Shown here one piece after another: positions 1-6,200 of a stretch of DNA of 7,209 bases (position 1 is the first letter of the stretch; the number at the start of each line of letters is the position of its first letter). Where the stretch lies: contig JAQVZK010000118.1 in the NCBI GenBank assembly GCA_028708195.1, positions 1-7,209 of the forward strand. Direction: 5' to 3'. Below the pieces are notes generated by a model that had not been told where the DNA came from, searched no databases, and saw nothing but the letters and a program-made list of their open reading frames with translations. The position numbers were made by a program, and so were the translations under genes. The DNA is from Desulfovibrio sp. (lineage in GTDB: Bacteria; Desulfobacterota; Desulfovibrionia; Desulfovibrionales; Desulfovibrionaceae).

Positions 1-189
1 TTAAAGCAGACAAGGCAAGCACTTAACATAATATTTTGTTTTAAATTCAATAAATAATGCGCGCCCTTGCCAATGAAGCCCCCCCAAAAAACAAAAAAAC
101 CGCGAATCCTTACGATTCACGGACACAAGCTGTTCGCAACGCCCAGTATCATAACAATGGGGGCATTGGAGGCCATTTGGAGGGGGCAT
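1..189 (-). CDS. Doubtful small Cys-containing ORF, 62 codons
   Basis: I do not recognise this product. The frame runs from ATG at 189 to TAA at 3-1 and begins MPPPNGLQCPHCYDTGRCEQ. The CPHCYDTGRC segment (residues 9-18) looks like half of a zinc ribbon or a CxxC metal site, and KCLPCLL near the C-terminus supplies another CxxC. AAAGG lies seven nt before the ATG, a plausible ribosome binding site. Against it, codons 23-35 are exactly the stem and U-tract of the strong terminator at 122-86, so most transcripts reaching it from ftsZ would end inside the frame. The C-terminal half is low-complexity and AT-rich. It may be a real small protein, a decayed gene or a chance frame; I lean towards not a gene in its full length. 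Confidence 0.25.
   Translation of the reverse strand: MPPPNGLQCPHCYDTGRCEQLVSVNRKDSRFFCFLGGLHWQGRALFIEFKTKYYVKCLPCLL
28..57 (-). promoter_or_regulatory. Possible promoter reading out of the window, beyond the terminator
   Basis: Positions 20-58 are very AT-rich compared with the rest of the window. On the minus strand there is TATTAT (33-28, five of six matches to TATAAT) and, 18 nt upstream, TTATTT (57-52, a poor -35 match). Lying just past a strong terminator, it would suit a promoter for the next gene to the left, which is not in view. AT-rich DNA gives such matches easily. Confidence 0.22.
86..122 (-). terminator. Rho-independent terminator of the mur-fts operon
   Basis: On the minus-strand RNA, CCGUGAAUC pairs with GAUUCGCGG around the loop GUAAG. 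This is a nine-pair stem with one G-U pair, followed at once by U7, G and U6. It is about 210 nt past the ftsZ stop and is the only hairpin with a U-tract in the region. The plus strand has no T-run after the same stem, so it acts in one direction, for the dcw genes. Confidence 0.9.
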
Positions 190-243
190 TTTTCAGCCTT
201 TCAGATTTCACTTCCTGTGATTACATGTAGATACGCTCGCACT

Positions 244-266
244 GGGAGGCCCCCAATGGGCCTCCC
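244..266 (-). other. Very stable GC hairpin in the ftsZ 3' UTR (no U-tract)
   Basis: GGGAGGCCC, a 5-nt loop and GGGCCTCCC make a perfect, almost all-GC 9-bp stem eight nt beyond the previous hairpin. AGTGCGAGCG follows on the minus strand, so there is no U-tract. It could pause polymerase or block 3' exonucleases. Parts of its 5' arm can also pair with GGCCUCC at 175-169 further down the same RNA. Confidence 0.6.
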
Positions 267-274
267 GGCGGGCA

Positions 275-303
275 TTTCAGGGCCGAAGAGGCAAGCCCTG
301 AAA
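275..303 (-). other. Inverted repeat just after ftsZ (hairpin, no U-tract)
   Basis: TTTCAGGGC and GCCCTGAAA form a perfect 9-bp stem around an 11-nt loop, starting 28 nt after the ftsZ stop. No T-run follows on either strand (TGCCCGCC on the minus strand), so it is not a standard intrinsic terminator. It may protect the mRNA 3' end or act with the next hairpin. Confidence 0.6.
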
Positions 304-330
304 ATTTAAGAATATTTATTCGGCCAATGC

Positions 331-1659
331 TTAGTCAGCCTGCGTGCGGATGAAAGTTGGAATTTCAAAATCATCCTCGTCATAGGTAAAATCTTCCTGA
401 CCGGGGTTGTGCGTGCGGTGACGCCCCTGGTTCAAGGTTTCGCGCTTGGTCAGATAAGACGGACGGCTGCTGTTTTCATCATACCATCGCTCCACTTCCG
501 AGCGGCGCGATGTGCGGGGCAGACGGCTTTCACCCATCTCGTGCCCATCCATATTGCCCTGTACCATACCCGCCTGCGGCACCACACGTCCCATGCGGCG
601 CGGTTCAGCCATGACGGCATCAGGGCCGGGCTTGCGGAAGTTGGTCACAGTGGCGGGTGCCTGAGGCTGTACGCTCTGGATAACCTGAGGCGCTTCAATG
701 CCAGTGGCGATAACAGTCAGGCGAATTTCATCGCCGATATTATCGTCAAAAACAACACCAAAGATAATGTTGGAATCTTCAGGTGTTGCATCGCCAATGA
801 TATCGCCAATCTCGGCGATTTCTTCAGCGGTGATATCATCGGGGGCGGTGATGTTATAAAGAACGGCCTTGGCGCTTTCCAGCGAGACGTCCTCAAGCAG
901 GGGGCTCATAATGGCGCGCTGGGCAGCTTCGCGCGCGCGGTTCTCACCAGAGGCTATGCCAGTGCCCATAAGGGCAAGGCCAGCTTCAGACATGGTGGTG
1001 CGCACGTCGGCAAAGTCAAGATTGATGAGGCCATCACCCACGATCACGTCAGAAATACCCTTGACTGCGTAGTACAGGATGTCGTTGGCCTTCTGAAGCA
1101 TTTCGGCAAAGGGGGCTTTTTTGGGGGCAAAGGCAAGCAGACGGTCATTGGGGATGGTGATAAGGCAGTCCACATGCTGCTTGAATTCTTCAAGTCCAGC
1201 TTCGGCTGCGCGTTTGCGCTTTGCGCCTTCAAAGCTGAAAGGCTTGGTCACAACACCAACCGTCAGGGCACCCATTTCTTTTGCAGCCTGTGCCACCACA
1301 GGGGCCGCGCCAGTGCCGGTACCGCCGCCCATGCCGGCAGTAACAAAAACCATATCCGCGTCGCCAATGGCTTCACGAATAGCATTGACACTTTCCACAG
1401 CGGCTTCACGGCCTATGGAGGGGTTCGCGCCAGCGCCAAGCCCCTTGGTGAGCTTTTCACCCATTTGCACCTTTACAGATGCGCCGTTTTTGGCCAGGGC
1501 CTGTACATCAGTATTGGCGCAAACAAACTGCACGCCGCGCAGGCCAGAGGCAATCATGTTCTGTACCGCATTGCCGCCGCCGCCGCCAACTCCGATAACT
1601 TTGATCTTGGCGTTGCTTGACAGCGAGGTGTCGATATCGTCGACGATAGACTGTGACAT
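331..1659 (-). CDS. ftsZ: FtsZ, tubulin-like division GTPase
   Basis: FtsZ polymerises with GTP into the Z ring that directs septation in the cytoplasm under the membrane. The 442-residue protein begins with a short variable tail, then the nucleotide-binding start [14 protein letters not shown] at 19-32. The tubulin signature GGGTGTG is at 111-117, and [16 protein letters not shown] at 140-155 is typical of the family. The T7 synergy loop NLDFADVR at 213-220 carries the aspartates that complete GTP hydrolysis in the next subunit. The globular domain ends near 320. A polar linker of roughly 110 residues follows, and then the conserved C-terminal peptide [12 protein letters not shown] (431-442), which binds FtsA and other partners. 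The ATG at 1659 has a strong ribosome binding site. It is the last gene of the cluster; lpxC, which follows ftsZ in E. coli, is absent. The long antisense frame opposite it is not a gene. Confidence 0.99.
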   Translation of the reverse strand: MSQSIVDDIDTSLSSNAKIKVIGVGGGGGNAVQNMIASGLRGVQFVCANTDVQALAKNGASVKVQMGEKLTKGLGAGANPSIGREAAVESVNAIREAIGDADMVFVTAGMGGGTGTGAAPVVAQAAKEMGALTVGVVTKPFSFEGAKRKRAAEAGLEEFKQHVDCLITIPNDRLLAFAPKKAPFAEMLQKANDILYYAVKGISDVIVGDGLINLDFADVRTTMSEAGLALMGTGIASGENRAREAAQRAIMSPLLEDVSLESAKAVLYNITAPDDITAEEIAEIGDIIGDATPEDSNIIFGVVFDDNIGDEIRLTVIATGIEAPQVIQSVQPQAPATVTNFRKPGPDAVMAEPRRMGRVVPQAGMVQGNMDGHEMGESRLPRTSRRSEVERWYDENSSRPSYLTKRETLNQGRHRTHNPGQEDFTYDEDDFEIPTFIRTQAD

Positions 1660-1662
1660 AGG

Positions 1663-1671
1663 TCCTCTCCT
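1663..1671 (-). promoter_or_regulatory. Strong ribosome binding site of ftsZ
   Basis: AGGAGAGGA (minus strand) sits just upstream of the ftsZ ATG, the AGGAG core being seven nt away. It is the longest purine-rich Shine-Dalgarno sequence in the window. That fits the known need for FtsZ in excess over FtsA and FtsQ; the link to expression level is inference. Confidence 0.75.
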
Positions 1672-1712
1672 GTTTAAACTATCCCCAAATTGCCCGCTTG
1701 AGGTTGTTCTGT

Positions 1713-2948
1713 TTATGAAATATCAGCAAACCACTTTTTCATACGAGCTAACACGCCATCAAAGACGCCACTCTCGCTTCTGGTGGTAAACTTTTTTTGT
1801 CCTGAAAGCTCTTTTTCTGCCCCGTAGCGCAGCAGGCCCACAGCCGTTGAAAACTTGGGGCTGTTGACCACATCCTTGAGGCCGCCCACATTGCGTGGGT
1901 AGCCGATACGTGTAGGCAGGTTAAAGATCTGCTCACCCAGTTCCTGGCAGCCTTCCATAAGGGCGGTTCCGCCAGTGAGCACCACGCCCGCGCCGATCAT
2001 GTCCTTGTAGCCTGAGCGCACAAGGGTTTGATCCACAAGAAAGAGAATTTCTTCCATGCGCGGTTCGCAGATTTCAGCAAGCACCTGGCGTGAAAGGCGG
2101 CGCGGTTCGCGGCCGCCAACGCTGGGCACTTCTATAAATTCGTCATGACGCACAAGATCAGCCAGTGCGCAGCCGTACTTGAGCTTGATTTTTTCAGCAG
2201 AGGCAATGGGGGTACGCAAGCCAAAAGCAATGTCGTTGGAGAGGTTCTGGCCGCCCAAGGCAAGGACAGCGGTGTGTTTGATGGCGTCATTGGCAAAAAC
2301 GGCGATATCGGTGGTACCGCCGCCAAGGTCTACAAGAGCCACGCCAATTTCGCGTTCTTCTTCGGTGAGCACAGCTTTGGCCGAAGCCAGCGACTCAAGG
2401 GCAATATCAGACACCTCAAGCTGACTGCGATGACAAGACCGCACGATGTTCTGCGCTGAAGACACAGCCCCGGTGACAATATGAACCTTCACCTCAAGCC
2501 GCACGCCAGCCATGCCGAGGGGGTCGGCAATACCGCGCTGGTTATCAACAATGTATTCCTGCGGCAGTATGTGGATGACCTCGCGGTCAGCAGGAATAGC
2601 CACAGCCCGTGCTGCGTCAAGGGCGCGTTCGATATCGCGCTGCGCCACTTCGCCGCCTTTGACGGCTATGACGCCGTGGCTGTTGATACCCATAATGTGG
2701 CTGCCAGCGATGCCAACGTACACCGAATGGATTTCGCAGCCAGCCATCAGTTCCGCATCTTCAACAGCCTTGCGTATGGACTGCACGGTCTGCTCGATGT
2801 TGACAACAACACCCTTGCGCAGACCAGTGGAAACACTGGTGCCGATGCCCACCACATCAACCAGACCCGACTCAGTAAGTTCACCCACCACAGCGCAAAT
2901 CTTTGTGGTGCCGATGTCGAGACCAACGATGAGCTCGGACTTATTCAT
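1713..2948 (-). CDS. ftsA: FtsA, actin-like membrane anchor of the Z ring
   Basis: FtsA is an actin/Hsp70-superfamily ATP-binding protein that polymerises under the membrane, binds the FtsZ C-terminal peptide and recruits later division proteins. It has 411 residues against about 420 in E. coli. Actin-fold motifs are in order: phosphate-1 [14 protein letters not shown] at 9-22, the FtsA-specific 1C region at about 85-160, phosphate-2 DLGGGTTD at 207-214, and the adenosine motif [13 protein letters not shown] at 321-333. The last 16 residues ([16 protein letters not shown]) form the expected amphipathic membrane-targeting helix after a polar linker. The ATG at 2948 has AGGAG six nt upstream. 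It is 51 nt downstream of ftsQ and 53 nt upstream of ftsZ. The SHS2-like 1C domain and C-terminal helix separate it from MreB and PilM. No defect is visible. Confidence 0.98.
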   Translation of the reverse strand: MNKSELIVGLDIGTTKICAVVGELTESGLVDVVGIGTSVSTGLRKGVVVNIEQTVQSIRKAVEDAELMAGCEIHSVYVGIAGSHIMGINSHGVIAVKGGEVAQRDIERALDAARAVAIPADREVIHILPQEYIVDNQRGIADPLGMAGVRLEVKVHIVTGAVSSAQNIVRSCHRSQLEVSDIALESLASAKAVLTEEEREIGVALVDLGGGTTDIAVFANDAIKHTAVLALGGQNLSNDIAFGLRTPIASAEKIKLKYGCALADLVRHDEFIEVPSVGGREPRRLSRQVLAEICEPRMEEILFLVDQTLVRSGYKDMIGAGVVLTGGTALMEGCQELGEQIFNLPTRIGYPRNVGGLKDVVNSPKFSTAVGLLRYGAEKELSGQKKFTTRSESGVFDGVLARMKKWFADIS

Positions 2949-2998
2949 GCCATTCTCCTAAAAACGCCTGTTCTTCACGCTCTGCAAGTTCATGCCAT
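2944..2998 (-). repeat. 10-bp direct repeat flanking the ftsQ-ftsA gap
   Basis: ATGGCATGAA (minus strand) occurs exactly twice here, at 2998-2989 just after the ftsQ stop and at 2953-2944 across the ftsA start codon. The copies are 45 bp apart. The first copy opens a micro-ORF (2993-2958, peptide MNLQSVKNRRF) that stops in the ftsA Shine-Dalgarno region. It may be chance or a small local duplication. Confidence 0.5.
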
Positions 2999-2999
2999 G

Positions 3000-3890
3000 T
3001 CAGTTCTGCACGGCTTGATTAAGCAAGACCCATACATTTCCATTCACAGCCCGCACCTCGCGCACATTGCGCAATTCGTGCCTTCGCGCCAGATCGCCCA
3101 GGGTGACACCCAGACGGGCCAAATTGCCCTCCCAGTCATCAGTAGCGATGGAGAGGCGCATCTCCCTGTCTTCAAGGTATATTTCGATGCCTCGACCAGG
3201 GCTCAGGGTGATGGAGGCGATTGCTCCGGCCTCGACAGGCAGCACCCCGCTTTGTATGTCTTTTGTCAGGCGTGAGAGATAGGGGATGGCGTCTTCACCC
3301 CCCGATTCTACCCGCAAGGTGGGAAGCGACAGAAAGTTCTTGCTTTCCACCGGCGCGATGACAACTCCGCGCTCATTGGCGTAATACAGGGTTCCTTCCC
3401 TGTGTACCCAGAAGGAGGGCATACGCTCCTTCAACTTTATCACAAATCTGTCAGGCAGAAGGCGTTTGACTGAAACTTCTTCAACCCAGGGGGTTTGTCT
3501 GAGGCTGCGCTCAACCTTGGCTATGCTCACAGCCAGGCTGTTATCGCCCTCTTTCAGGCCGCCGTACTGTAAAACCATATCGCGTGAAAGGCGCACATTA
3601 CCCGCTACATCCACATGCCGGGTGGTGAAGAAGTCACTGGTGGTAGCCTTGTTGTACAACCAGAGCGACGAAAAACACACTCCGGCAAGTATCAAGCCCA
3701 GACCCATCAGCAATACAGCCACCGCTGCAAGACTTTTCAGGCCGCTCAATCCACGGATTCTGCCAAAGCCAGAAGCCAGAAAGGCAGGCATTCGCAGCTT
3801 TGAGCCCTTGTGCCCCTTTTTGCCAGACACGCTCGCTCTTGTATAAGAGTTGCGCGACTTGCGGGCAGTTTTTTTTAGGGAAAGAGGCAT
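3000..3890 (-). CDS. ftsQ: FtsQ, bitopic divisome protein with POTRA domain
   Basis: FtsQ is an essential inner-membrane scaffold of the divisome. In model bacteria it binds FtsB/FtsL and helps control septal peptidoglycan synthesis. The 296-residue product has a strongly basic cytoplasmic tail (residues 1-50, many Lys and Arg). A single hydrophobic segment at about 53-79 (LAAVAVLLMGLGLILAG is its core) should place the rest in the periplasm. A POTRA domain spans about 86-157, with FFTTRHVDVAGNVRLS, LRQTPWVEEVSVKRLLPD and FVIKLKERMPS. The C-terminal FtsQ beta domain runs to about 290 and includes ANERGVVI. The ATG at 3890 is preceded by AGGA with a 7-8 nt spacer. The first 16 nt overlap the end of murB, and codons 5-8 contain an uninterrupted A8 run that also covers the murB stop. 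Sequence identity is low across the FtsQ family, so the call rests on topology, the POTRA pattern and position before ftsA. Confidence 0.94.
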   Translation of the reverse strand: MPLSLKKTARKSRNSYTRASVSGKKGHKGSKLRMPAFLASGFGRIRGLSGLKSLAAVAVLLMGLGLILAGVCFSSLWLYNKATTSDFFTTRHVDVAGNVRLSRDMVLQYGGLKEGDNSLAVSIAKVERSLRQTPWVEEVSVKRLLPDRFVIKLKERMPSFWVHREGTLYYANERGVVIAPVESKNFLSLPTLRVESGGEDAIPYLSRLTKDIQSGVLPVEAGAIASITLSPGRGIEIYLEDREMRLSIATDDWEGNLARLGVTLGDLARRHELRNVREVRAVNGNVWVLLNQAVQN

Positions 3891-4765
3891 GGGACTATCC
3901 TGACTTCCAGTTCAAGCTTAATGCCGAACCTTTCCCGCACAGCCTCTCTGGCCTCCTGCAAGAGAGCCAGGGCCGCCTTTGCACTGCCTCTGCCCTCATT
4001 GATCATGAAGTTGGCGTGCAAGCTTGAAAAGGCCATGCCGCCCAATTTTTTACCTTTGAATCCCGCCTGATCCAGAAGTTTACCGGCAGGCATATCAGGT
4101 GTGGGATTTTTGAATACGCAACCAGCGCTCAAGGCCGTCACAGGTTGTTTAGACTTTTTCTCAAAAAAGTTGTGACGCATGCAATTACTGATGCCATCAC
4201 TTGCAGCTCTGGTCAAGCCAAATGTGGCTTCCAAGACGATAAAATCATTCTTTTTATCACCAATGTGCAGACTGCGGTATGCGTACTGCAGTGCTGCAGC
4301 TGTTGCGGTGAGTATTTCACCGTTGCTAGCTACCTGAATATTATTAATTTTTGTGCACGTTTCAACGCCAAATGACCCTGCATTCATGGCCACTGCGCCG
4401 CCCACGGTTCCGGGTATTCCTATCAGTCCTTCAAGGCCTGAAAGCCCCTGCCCGGCACAAAAACGCAAAAGCCTGGGCAAAGGAACAGCAGCCCCCACAC
4501 GTACGAGAACTTTTCCGTCTTCCTCACCCACAACTTCTGGCCCCTGCATAAAGTCAGGTCGCACCAGCACCAAGGGCAAATCACCGTCTTGAGCCAGAAG
4601 ATTACTGCCCGCACCTATGATGACAGGCTGCCCGCCAAGGGCGCGCAAGCGCCTGGGCAGACGGGCGACATCCTCCGCGCTGTCAAGAATCAGCTCGGCT
4701 ATCGCTGTGCCGCCCAAACGCAAGGTCGTGCGCTGGGCCAACTGTGGCGAAGCGATTTCACGCAT
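3875..4765 (-). CDS. murB: MurB, UDP-N-acetylenolpyruvoylglucosamine reductase (type II-like)
   Basis: MurB is the FAD- and NADPH-dependent enzyme that reduces UDP-GlcNAc-enolpyruvate to UDP-MurNAc in the cytoplasm, the step before MurC. From the ATG at 4765 it is 296 residues. A TTG at 4795 would add ten ([10 protein letters not shown]) but lacks a ribosome binding site. The FAD domain has TTLRLGGTA at 13-21, GAGSNLL at 51-57, and [17 protein letters not shown] then AMNAGSFG at about 107-133. Probable catalytic residues are Arg164 in YAYR, Cys216 in SAGCVFKNP and Glu287 in LEVRI. The Ser proton donor of E. coli MurB (Ser229) is replaced by Cys here. Its short length compared with E. coli (342 residues) suggests a type II enzyme lacking the extra tyrosine loop; this is inferred from length, not from structure. 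It overlaps murC by 8 nt and ftsQ by 16 nt, which suggests tight co-translation. E. coli keeps murB elsewhere; placement in the dcw cluster is common in other groups. Confidence 0.96.
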   Translation of the reverse strand: MREIASPQLAQRTTLRLGGTAIAELILDSAEDVARLPRRLRALGGQPVIIGAGSNLLAQDGDLPLVLVRPDFMQGPEVVGEEDGKVLVRVGAAVPLPRLLRFCAGQGLSGLEGLIGIPGTVGGAVAMNAGSFGVETCTKINNIQVASNGEILTATAAALQYAYRSLHIGDKKNDFIVLEATFGLTRAASDGISNCMRHNFFEKKSKQPVTALSAGCVFKNPTPDMPAGKLLDQAGFKGKKLGGMAFSSLHANFMINEGRGSAKAALALLQEAREAVRERFGIKLELEVRIVPCLFP

Positions 4766-6131
4766 GGTCACGTCCTTCAAGCCACGCAGGGCCAAGGCGC
4801 GTTATGCTGCCCGCCCCAAGAGTTAGCAACACATCGCCCTCGCGCAGAATCTGCGGCAAGGCCAACATAAGGGCGTCCAGCGTCTGAAAATATTCAACCG
4901 GCGTATCAGAAACCTGCCGTATACCCTGAGCCAGACTTTGACCAGAAACACCGGGAATGGGCTTTTCAGAGGCTGCGTAAATCTCTGTCAGCAACACCTG
5001 ATCAACCGAGTCAAAAACTTTGCAGAATTCGCCAAAGTGGGCTTCGGTACGGCTGAAGCGGTGCGGCTGAAAAGCCGCCACAATACGCCTGCCCGCAAAA
5101 ACCTGCCGAGCAGTGGCAAGGGTTGCGGCAATCTCGGCCGGGTGGTGCCCGTAATCGTCAACAACGGTGATACCCTGCTTTTCGCCCTTGAATTCAAACC
5201 GCCGCCCCACTCCCTTGAACCCGGCAAGCCCCTCGGCGCACTTGTCAAAAGCAATACCCACTTCCATCGCTGCAGCAATTGATGCCAAAGCGTTGAGGAT
5301 ATTGTGCCGCCCCGGCTGGGGCAGACAGACTTCACCCAGCTTCTCGCCGCGCAACAATACCTCGAAGCGGCTGATGCGTCCGCTCTCCAACGGGATGGCC
5401 CTCAAGGCGTTGTCCTCGGCAAAGCCATACGTCAGTACAGGGCGCTTGACTCTCGGCAACAGCGCAAGCACGCCGGTATCGTCACCGCAAACAATGTTCA
5501 GTCCGTAAAAGGGAACGTTGTTCATGAACTGCACAAAGGCGTTGTCAATGGCTTCACGATTCTTGTAGTGGTCAAGGTGGTCTTCATCCACATTGGTGAC
5601 CACATTGATAATGGGCAGCAGGCAAAGAAAGGAACCGTCAGATTCGTCGGCTTCGGCAATAAGGTATTCGCCGTGTCCAAGGTGCGCATTGGTGCCATAA
5701 ACATTGAGACGCCCACCAATGATCACTGTCGGGTCAAGGCCCGCCGTATCAAAAATGGAGGCAGTTAACGACGTGGTGGTCGTTTTGCCGTGGGTGCCTG
5801 CGATGGCGATGCCCTGGCGCAAACGCATGAGCTCGGCCAGCATTTCAGCACGGGGGATGATGGCAATATTGCGTTTGCGGGCTTCTATCAGTTCAGGATT
5901 ATCGTCGCTGATGGCAGTGGATTTAACCAGAACCTGCACGTCGCCGACATTTTCCGCAGCATGCCCAACGGCAATATGAGCGCCCAAATTGCGCAGATGG
6001 CGCACCACCGCAGAATCGCTCATGTCTGAACCAGAAATTTCATACTTGAGGTTGAGCAGCACCTCGGCAATGCCGCTCATGCCCGCGCCGCCAATGCCCA
6101 CCATATGGATATGCCGAATTTTACTGTTCAT
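4758..6131 (-). CDS. murC: MurC, UDP-N-acetylmuramate--L-alanine ligase
   Basis: MurC is the first amino-acid-adding Mur ligase: an ATP-dependent cytoplasmic enzyme joining L-Ala to UDP-MurNAc. The 457-residue length is normal for the family. The N-terminal UDP-binding domain shows [12 protein letters not shown] at 12-23. The central ATPase has the P-loop [10 protein letters not shown] at 111-120, EADESDGSF at 160-168 and [10 protein letters not shown] at 180-189. [10 protein letters not shown] at 274-283 is the ligase HN motif. The C-terminal Rossmann-like domain has VDDYGHHP at 324-331 and FQPHRFSRT at 354-362. HxGIGGxGM at the N-terminus and YGHHP separate it from MurD, MurE and MurF. The start at 6131 is an ATG with AAAGG six nt upstream. 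Its last codons, GAC CAT GCG TGA, contain the likely murB start in another frame (8-nt overlap), so the two are probably translationally coupled. Nothing in the protein looks abnormal. Confidence 0.98.
   Translation of the reverse strand: MNSKIRHIHMVGIGGAGMSGIAEVLLNLKYEISGSDMSDSAVVRHLRNLGAHIAVGHAAENVGDVQVLVKSTAISDDNPELIEARKRNIAIIPRAEMLAELMRLRQGIAIAGTHGKTTTTSLTASIFDTAGLDPTVIIGGRLNVYGTNAHLGHGEYLIAEADESDGSFLCLLPIINVVTNVDEDHLDHYKNREAIDNAFVQFMNNVPFYGLNIVCGDDTGVLALLPRVKRPVLTYGFAEDNALRAIPLESGRISRFEVLLRGEKLGEVCLPQPGRHNILNALASIAAAMEVGIAFDKCAEGLAGFKGVGRRFEFKGEKQGITVVDDYGHHPAEIAATLATARQVFAGRRIVAAFQPHRFSRTEAHFGEFCKVFDSVDQVLLTEIYAASEKPIPGVSGQSLAQGIRQVSDTPVEYFQTLDALMLALPQILREGDVLLTLGAGSITRLGPAWLEGRDHA
4773..4777 (-). 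promoter_or_regulatory. Ribosome binding site that decides the murB start
   Basis: AAGGA at 4777-4773 lies inside the end of murC, with a 7-nt spacer before the ATG at 4765. The longest murB frame starts further up at a TTG (4795), which has no Shine-Dalgarno sequence in front of it (preceding bases GCAGCATAACGCGCC). The ATG is therefore preferred. Confidence 0.75.
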
Positions 6132-6155
6132 GCTCTACCTTTAAAGAAAGTCTAG

Positions 6156-6184
6156 ATAATTCAATGACAAAGGTCTGTTGTAAA
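6156..6184 (-). promoter_or_regulatory. Candidate sigma70-type promoter for murC in the murG-murC gap
   Basis: The 69-nt gap between murG and murC is AT-rich compared with the flanking genes. Read on the minus strand it holds TTTACA (6184-6179, five of six matches to TTGACA), a 17-nt spacer, then AATTAT (6161-6156, four of six matches to TATAAT). Initiation near 6149 would leave a leader of about 18 nt that still contains the murC Shine-Dalgarno sequence. This is a pattern match by eye. Such matches are common in AT-rich spacers, so it may only supplement read-through from upstream genes, or may be nothing. Confidence 0.28.
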
Positions 6185-6200
6185 TAATCCGTTTCAGATC

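Noticed and set aside
244..303. The two hairpins directly after ftsZ as intrinsic terminators
   Set aside because: Neither is followed by a T-run on either strand; the hairpin at 122-86 is.
67..309. 80-codon plus-strand frame downstream of ftsZ
   Set aside because: It is formed by the terminator and hairpin DNA read backwards and has no ribosome binding site or motif.
409..1620. 403-codon open frame on the plus strand, antisense to ftsZ
   Set aside because: It mirrors ftsZ codon by codon, lacks any recognisable domain or ribosome binding site, and is the kind of shadow frame expected opposite a GC-rich conserved gene.
1672..1679. Perfect 8-bp palindrome GTTTAAAC just before the ftsZ ribosome binding site
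   Set aside because: Eight bases are too short to argue for an operator, and no second copy or flanking symmetry was seen.
2481..3275. 264-codon plus-strand frame across ftsA and ftsQ
   Set aside because: It spans the end of one gene, the gap and the start of another on the opposite strand. The predicted product has no family resemblance.
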